Assembly: GCF_950295315.1 (NCBI RefSeq)
Contig: NC_080165.1
Span: forward strand, 1,804,158-1,868,157
From: Erinaceus europaeus
Lineage: Eukaryota > Chordata > Mammalia > Eulipotyphla > Erinaceidae
Reading direction: 5' to 3'
DNA: 64,000 nucleotides
The notes beneath the pieces are model-generated. The model was not told the DNA's origin and did no database searches. It worked only from the letters and a program-made list of their open reading frames with translations. Shown one piece after another: positions 58,277 through 64,000 of the stretch. Made by a program: the position numbers and the translations under genes. Numbering within the stretch: position 1 is the stretch's first letter; each line of letters begins with the position of its first letter.

Positions 58277-58631
58277 GGGGGTCGGGCGGTGGTGCAGTGG
58301 GTTAAGCGCGCACGTGGCGCAAAGCGCAGGGACCTGCGTAAGGATCCCGGTTCGAGCCCCCGGCACCCCACCTGAAGGGGAGTCGCTTCACAGGCGGTGA
58401 AGCAGGTCTGCAGGTGTCTATCTTTCTCTCCCCCCCTTCTCTGTCTTCCCCTCCTCTCTCCATTTCTCTCTGTCCTATCCAACAACAAAGCAACGTCAAC
58501 AATGGCAATAATAACCGCAATGAGGCTGCAACAACTAGGGCAACAAAAAGGGGAAAAAATGGCCTCCAGGAGCAGTGGATTCATGGTGCAGGCACCGAGC
58601 CCAGCAATAACCCTGGAGGAGAAAAAAAAAA
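58277..58631 (+). mobile_element. young tRNA-derived SINE with the extra 3' module
   Basis: Well preserved: GGGGTCGGGCGGTGGTGCAG head (A box), GGTTCGAGCCCC (B box), CCCCACCTGAAGGGG, CT-rich centre, then GGCCTCCAGGAGCAGTGG and AATAACCCTGGAGG, then poly(A). The duplication aaagaatcatccatat is perfect at 58261-58276 and 58632-58647. Its intact CpGs suggest a recent insertion. Confidence 0.95.
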
Positions 58632-58647
58632 AAAGAATCATCCATAT

Positions 58648-58990
58648 TTGTACATCACTTTATTCAGAAGAATCTGCCATCTAAACAACTTCACTTTTTA
58701 TGAATAGTTATTACAAACAAATTCATGTGTGTTGGTGACTGATGAAAAGACTGTACAATTCAACTCCAAGTCATTTTTTTTTCCTAAGGCATTTTAAGTG
58801 ATTTGGGGAAAACAATCAAATCAGGTGGAGAATGGAAAAGTGAGCTCTGTATTATTTTGAGGAAAGACTGAGCTTAAGTAAAAGGCTTTTGGCAGCCAGC
58901 TGGTCTCCATTTTCATGAAGAACAAGAAGAAAAGGCTGAAGTTGTGGTGGGAGGAATTAGAGCTAAATGTAGCACATGGGAAAGCCATAC
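58648..58990. other. no gene recognised
   Basis: Unassigned sequence between two SINEs. Confidence 0.5.
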
Positions 58991-59001
58991 AAGGCAAGAA
59001 C

Positions 59002-59289
59002 AGGGAGTCGGGCTGTAGCGCAGCGGGTTAAGCGCAGGTGGCGCAAAGCACAAGGACCAGCATCAGGATCCCGGTTCGAACCCCGGCTCCCCACCTGCAG
59101 GGGAGTCGCTTCACAGGCGGTGAAGCAGGTCTGCAGGTGTCTGTCTTTCTCTCCTCCTCTCTGTCTTCCCCTCCTCTCTCCATTTCTCTCTGTCCTATCC
59201 AACAACGACAACAACAATAATAACTACAACAATAAAACAACAAGGGCAATAAAAGGGAATAAATAAATAAAATAAATATTAAAAAAAAG
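59002..59289 (+). mobile_element. young tRNA-derived SINE without the extra module
   Basis: GGGAGTCGGGCTGTAGCGCA head, GGTTCGAACCCCGG B box, full body and AATAAATAAATAAA tail. An 11-bp duplication aaggcaagaac lies at 58991-59001 and 59290-59300. Confidence 0.95.
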
Positions 59290-59300
59290 AAGGCAAGAAC

Positions 59301-60097
59301 TGAGAACCAAAGTGTAGTCTGAGTTTTATTTCCCAGAAAAGCAAACCAGAAACTTATTCAAGAGAAATTTTAATTTCCGTGGAGATGATCCACGAACATA
59401 AATTAAAGGGCAATCATGTTTCCAAAATGCCCTAAAATCTCAGACAAAATATGTGGTCCATGTTTACTTTAATTATTTAATTTAAAAATCAATAGTTAAT
59501 GTTTATTCATTGAAAAAGTGTGGCATAAACATTGTCTTCTTTTTTTCTTATTCATCCCAAAATGAAGACAATCTAGTTTCAGAGACATTACATAAACGTG
59601 TTTGACAAGACTGAGATGGGTACCTAAAAAATACATTAGTACAGGTTGTTAAAATACCCACATGCTTGTAGACACTACTGTCATCTTAGAGTGGGTTTGC
59701 TCAAACTTGAGAATAATTTATAATCACAGCACACAGCACTGAGCTCTCCTACCACTCTGTGTTCCTGTCTCCCACACTCCGTTCCTTCTTTCAAATTCAA
59801 CAGATGTTGATATTATAGTTATCCTGAGTTGTTCCTTTTGCTAGGTGCTGAAAATATAAAAATAAAAAAGTTGGTCTAGCTTTCAAAAATTCCTGGTCTG
59901 GAGGAAGAACCAGAAGAAAATAGACGTGCAGTAAAGTATGCATGATGGAAGTAAATGATTCTGAGGAGGCTGGACAGTGTTGAAGAAATGGGACAGACTA
60001 AACAAGAGCAGTAGCAGACATGCTTATCCCCCTTGAATCTCGCCTTAGGTGTTCCATTGTGAATATAAACTTAACATCAAGAGAACATCATTCGAGT
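59301..60097. other. no gene recognised
   Basis: Unassigned AT-rich sequence. Confidence 0.5.
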
Positions 60098-60300
60098 GCA
60101 ACCGGGAGGTGGCACACCTGGTTGATCTCACAAGGACCCAGATTTGAGCCCCGAGTCCCCACCTGCAGGGGGAAAGCTTTGCAAGTGGTGAAACAGGTCT
60201 GCAGGTATCTCTCTGTCTCTCTCCCCCTCAGCCCTCTCCTTCTCTCTGTTTCTGGCTATTTCTATCCAATAATAAATGCATATAATAATAAAAAGCTAAA
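60098..60300 (+). mobile_element. tRNA-derived SINE, older short subtype
   Basis: ACCGGGAGGTGGCACACCTGG head, GATTTGAGCCCC B box, GGGGGAAAGCTTTGCAAGTGG block and TCCAATAATAAATGC tail; the same subtype as 20106-20305. Confidence 0.8.
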
Positions 60301-60509
60301 AAGAGACATCACCTGTAATGAAGTGAGAATATTCCCTCAGTGGTTTTCTGTGGTGTCCAGTCCTTACAAAAGAAAGGAGAAGCCAAGGAAATAGAGAAAG
60401 GAAGCACGGGCCGCTCAACAGTGGGGTCTGTAAGCCTCTTAGAAAAATGGAGAAGAGACCTTCGGCTTCTTACTTGGTGAACTTCTCCTTTTTATTAATG
60501 GAGAGCTTT

Positions 60510-60712
60510 GTAGCTGGGTGGTAGCACACCTGGTTGAGAGCACACATTATAGTGTGCAAGGACCCGGGTTCAAGCATCTAGTTGCATCTTCACAGGAGCA
60601 AGCTTCACAAGAGGTGAAGCAGAGCTGCAGGTATCTCTTTCTCCCTCCTCACTTCCTGCTTCCTCTCAATGTATCTGTCTCAACTGAACATATATAAAAT
60701 TATTAAAAAATT
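60510..60712 (+). mobile_element. tRNA-derived SINE, older short subtype
   Basis: GCTGGGTGGTAGCACACCTGG head, GGGTTCAAGCATC B box, AGCAAGCTTCACAAGAGG block and an AT-rich tail. Confidence 0.78.
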
Positions 60713-61526
60713 GAAATGGATACCTTTTTAGTTAGCCTCCTTTTTTCCTCTATGTAAGCAGGGAATTTGCAACATAAAATGACACTTTAGCAACTAGAGA
60801 AGAATTAACTCAGAAGAAAGAATATAAGTCTTATTGTCCCCTGCCCTGCATTACATTAACTTAAGCAAAGGCAACAATTCTAATGTTCTCTTCCCACATT
60901 TTCACAGACCTATCTTGATGGCTTGAACCAAAGTTTTACTTATCCTTGGGCCACAACTAGAGAGAAAATTGTTTCATAACCTTGTTCAGTCCTCCTGTAG
61001 TGGAGGAAGGCACACAGCTCTCACGAGACCGTCTGAGAGATTCTGCTGCTAGCAACAGTGAGTTAGAGGAACATGAAATGCAAAGGGAAAGTTAAAAAAA
61101 TGACTGAGAATTCTAACTGCAAAAGTGGTTCCTGCTCTTGGAACTCATGGCATGACTTTGCTCCTAGGTTTCAGGCATCTGTGCAGTAGGACAGAAGATC
61201 CCACCAGGTAACATGCAACGCGGCTCCCACATTCACAGTGTTCTTGGACTGCCAGGAAATGAAGTAGCACAGTTGATTTACTAGAATAAAATAAGAATAA
61301 CTTTACTGAGGCAGGAATCTGCCTCATCTGAGTTTTTATTACCTGGATTTAATGCTCACGGCAAGACTTCATGAGATCTGTGATTTCGCTTGTTGACACC
61401 TTTATGTAGTTTTTCTACCTGGATCTATGAAAACCTGCATTTTTGTGTGTGTCCAGACTGGAGATGCATTTTAAAGAAAATGTAATAACATAAAAGGAAA
61501 AATCCATCCTTAAAAATGCATCCTGA
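60713..61526. other. no gene recognised
   Basis: Unassigned sequence. Confidence 0.5.
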
Positions 61527-61868
61527 GGGCTGGGCAGTGGCCCAGCGGGTTAAGTGCACCGGCATAAGGATTCCGGTTAGAGTCCCTGGCTCCCCACCTG
61601 CAGAGGAGTCACTTCACAGGCGGTGAAGCAGGTCTGCAGGTGTCTTTCTTTCCTCCTCTCTGTCTTCCCCTCCTCTCTCCATTTCTCTCTGCCTTATCCA
61701 ACAACAAAAATAAATAGCAACAGCAATAGCAATAACAACAATAAACAATAAAGGCAACCAACAAAAGGGGAAAAAATGGTGTTTCAGAAGCAGTGGATTC
61801 ATAGTGGTGGCACCAAGCCCCAGCAATAACCTTGGAAGCAAAAACAAATAAATAAATAAAAATAAAAA
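61527..61868 (+). mobile_element. tRNA-derived SINE with the extra 3' module
   Basis: GGGCTGGGCAGTGGCCCAGC head, shortened before the B box (CCGGTTAGAGTCCC), standard body, then a diverged module (AGAAGCAGTGGATTCATAG, then AATAACCTTGGAAGC) and an AAATAAATAAATAAA tail. Confidence 0.88.
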
Positions 61869-62915
61869 TTGCGTGTCTTTACTCCTCAAGGCCACCAGAT
61901 AAGCTCTATGATCCAAGAGGTTGGGCTCTTCCCTGTCTCCTGACACTTGCCTTCCTTGTTTGAAAATTCGTAGTGGAAAAACAGAAAGCAAGATGAGATA
62001 TAGCATGGCAGGCAGATGTACAGACGGTGTGTCTTTCCCTGTGAATACGCTCACAGCCAGGTGACGGTACTAGGGGAGGAAGAACAAAGGCTTCCCTGTG
62101 GCTGGCTGCTGGAGCAGTGCAGGAAAGTCTGCATCCCCATAGCTGTCGATGACATGGAAGAGGAATTTTGGGGGGGCAGCCCACCGGGGACCCTGCGGGA
62201 GGAGCTGCGGGCTGGCAGTGCGGGTCTCAGCAGCTGTACAGTGAGACCAGCAAGGGAAGCAGTGGGTACTCACTACCTCACTAGCCTCATCAGCCTGCGT
62301 TCCTGCTTTGAAGCTGTGGAGTCTAGAACCTATCTGGCAGGTAAGTCAGGAGAGATGGCCATCAGGGACACGCTCTTCATGTTCAGTAACTGCTGGCATG
62401 ACAACTAGGTGACCCCCCCAAAAAAAAAAATCAATAGCTTGATGTTGTTTCCATATTTTTTTCTTCCTAGATGGCAGTGGGGGTGCTCTGTGCTGTTCCC
62501 GGTTACAGAGACACCTGGAGACGCTCTCTGGACCTTTCTTCTCGCACACACCCAGGACTGGTTGCCACACCACTATTCTGGGCCCTTCTAATTGCTTTTA
62601 TGGATGCTGCACTCAGGCCTCCCTCACCAGAGGGCAGGATGCAGAAGGAATGTTGGTGTTACAAGATTGCACCCTGCAGACTCTTCTCTCACAGTGATTG
62701 CCCATTTTTCAGTAGGCCCTGAGACTTTCCACCAGCCTTTCTTCAAAAGCTGTGTCCCTCACTGCAAAGCAGGGAGCACGAAGGCCTGGGACAGTGGCCG
62801 ACAGGGTGGCTGTGATCTGCTAACTGAATGAGCAGACAAGACACACTAGTGCTACGGAGAGATCCTAGGGTTGATCACACTGGTAGGTAGACTGAGGGGT
62901 GCTTCTATCAAATAC
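61869..62915. other. no gene recognised
   Basis: Several overlapping short ORFs (for example 62016-62408 on +, 130 codons), slightly higher GC than the surroundings, but no domain, no conserved motif and no paralogue in the window. A host exon here cannot be excluded. Confidence 0.4.
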
Positions 62916-62922
62916 AGGATGT

Positions 62923-62984
62923 ACCCCTCTTATCCTATGGTTTTGTCACTGTTTCCTTATTTAAAAAAATAAATTAAAAAAGAA
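62923..62984 (+). mobile_element. very short LINE-1 3' end insertion
   Basis: Only the last ~40 bp of the LINE-1 3' UTR (acccctcttatcctatgg, then tttgtcactg) plus an A-rich tail. The 7-mer aggatgt flanks it at 62916-62922 and 62985-62991. Confidence 0.8.
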
Positions 62985-63157
62985 AGGATGTCTGACATTT
63001 TAGATAAATCATTTGGAACAGAGTGTTTCAAGGAAACAAGCACATACTGACAACAATATTATATGATGATTTTATATGCTGTCATTAACTTACCTAAAAT
63101 ATAAAAATGACTTTTTTATAAAAACATTTTATTATTATTTTTGCTTCCAACATTATC

Positions 63158-63474
63158 TGTTGTATGCTTTACATTGGGTTGTTCTAGCGCTCCCCCGCCA
63201 AGAGGATTGGATCAGTCCTGCTAATTTCGCTGGCCGCTTGGCCCCGCCCAAAAGAACCCCGAGAGAGAGTTCCTGAGTTCCAGAGTAAGAGAGAGTGCTG
63301 GCGCCGCGGCAAAGAGACAGCAGAGTTCTGTTTGGTGATTAGTTTGGTTTAGTTTATGAATCGTTGTTCCTGAATAAAGAAATACAGCTTCCCTGCCCAG
63401 CCGTTGTCTCCACGTCTCTGTTACCCACCCGGGAAGCTAGCCTGGCCAGCTGGAGCCTACGAATTTTAACAACA
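63158..63474 (+). mobile_element. 5' LTR of a second ERV copy (317 bp)
   Basis: TGTTGTATGCTTTACATTGG to GAATTTTAACAACA. An intact poly(A) signal (AATAAA) is at 63373-63378. It has only two or three of the 10-bp gagttcc units, which explains the 230-bp size difference from the LTRs near 30 and 33 kb. Confidence 0.9.
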
Positions 63475-63476
63475 AA

Positions 63477-63494
63477 TGGCGCCCACGTGGACCT
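63477..63494 (+). other. primer binding site, tRNA-Lys type
   Basis: TGGCGCCCACGTGG, two bases after the LTR, as in the copy at 30707. Confidence 0.75.
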
Positions 63495-63544
63495 GACCTG
63501 CACATCTCTCAGATAAGTAAAGACAATTTGGCTACCTATGCACG

Positions 63545-64000
63545 ATGGCCTTCTTTTCTGCTTGTGAAGAGATCTCCAAAGGCCTCTGCTCTTTCTTCAC
63601 GAGACTGTTTTGCTGTTTCTGGAACATTTATCTCTTGACCACTCTGTGGTTTCCACTTGCTCGGGCGAACTCAGAACAGCCAGCGGGAAGAGCCAGTGGG
63701 CGGGAGGCGAGGCACGGAGCTGCTGTTTCCACCTGGTTAAACAGCCAGCCAGCCGGCTGCGCCCAGACAATCCCGCGCACCACACCCGCAGCCCCGCAGC
63801 CCCACAGCCCGCAGGAGGCTGACACCAGCACGCAGGAGCCCGACGCCAGCACGCAGGAGCCCAATGCCACGACACAAGAGCCCGATGCCAACACGCTGGA
63901 TCCCGATGCCAACACGCAGGAGCCCGATGCCACCACGCAGGAGCCCAATGCCAGCATACAGGCCAGCCCACAGGAGCCGGCTCTTCACCGTGTAGCGCAG
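63545..64000 (+). CDS. ERV leader ORF, second copy, cut by the window end
   Basis: Open for 152 codons to the last base. The first ~90 residues are almost the same as in the ORF at 30775 (Cys-rich hydrophobic N-terminus, then Pro/Ala-rich). It is followed by seven EPDANTQ-type 7-residue repeats, against about three in the other copy, then the shared ASPQEPALHR stretch. Keeping the frame while changing the repeat number (21-bp steps) hints at selection on the protein in the source element. Function unknown. It has no Gag motif and no myristoylation Gly at position 2. Confidence 0.6.
   Translation, partial: MAFFSACEEISKGLCSFFTRLFCCFWNIYLLTTLWFPLARANSEQPAGRASGREARHGAAVSTWLNSQPAGCAQTIPRTTPAAPQPHSPQEADTSTQEPDASTQEPNATTQEPDANTLDPDANTQEPDATTQEPNASIQASPQEPALHRVAQ

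Noticed and set aside
10669..61868. tRNA genes at SINE heads
   Set aside because: A and B boxes are present, but no acceptor stem or full cloverleaf can be formed, and the sequences continue into SINE bodies and tails.
62016..62831. Possible host gene exon cluster
   Set aside because: Short overlapping ORFs without a domain, splice-site support or homologous neighbour; not enough to call.

Overview
The window looks like nuclear DNA of a placental mammal, most probably a hedgehog-like insectivore (Erinaceidae). This is inferred from about fifteen copies of one tRNA-headed SINE type (A/B-box head, CT-rich middle, CAA/AAT tail), from a LINE-1 with mammalian ORF2 motifs, and from class II endogenous retrovirus (ERV) pieces. 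No host protein-coding exon, rRNA or functional tRNA gene could be supported. The window reads as intergenic or intronic DNA built from repeats.

Layout. 1-4.6 kb: the 3' half of a decayed LINE-1 (ORF2, then an unusually long 3' UTR). 4.7-23.3 kb: mostly unassigned sequence with SINEs, 5'-truncated LINE-1 tails, a fragment of retroviral gag joined to an opposite-strand LTR, and two probable solo LTRs (12.9-13.5 kb and 15.6-16.6 kb). 23.4-47.8 kb: one very large 44-bp minisatellite, about 21 kb and 480 units, with higher-order repeats. It is split at 30154-33320 by a small ERV whose two LTRs point in opposite directions and which carries a second solo LTR. 47.9-50.9 kb: a 5'-inverted LINE-1 insertion, a LINE-1 fragment carrying a SINE, and further SINEs. 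50.9-53.5 kb: a non-LTR retrotransposon unlike LINE-1, with an open endonuclease ORF on + and a reverse transcriptase C-terminal half on -, ending in (AAG)n tails. 53.5-63 kb: a probable LTR, LINE-1 tails (one with a clear twin-priming inversion), SINEs and unassigned DNA. 63158-64000: a second copy of the small ERV, cut by the window end.

The LINE-1 copies form a consistent set. They share the same 3' end, start at different 5' points, and several have target-site duplications (TSDs). Two have inverted 5' segments whose content shows that the ~2.1 kb region after ORF2 belongs to the same transcript. The LINE-1 machinery presumably also moved the SINEs. The two ERV copies share a leader ORF with a hydrophobic segment and a variable number of 7-residue repeats, and the complete one has no recognisable gag, pol or env.

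The most interesting items are the non-LINE-1 retrotransposon (possible horizontal transfer), the minisatellite with a consensus 5' splice site in nearly every unit, and the ERV with inverted LTRs and its leader ORF. The long - strand ORFs across the minisatellite are by-products of the repeat and are not called as genes.
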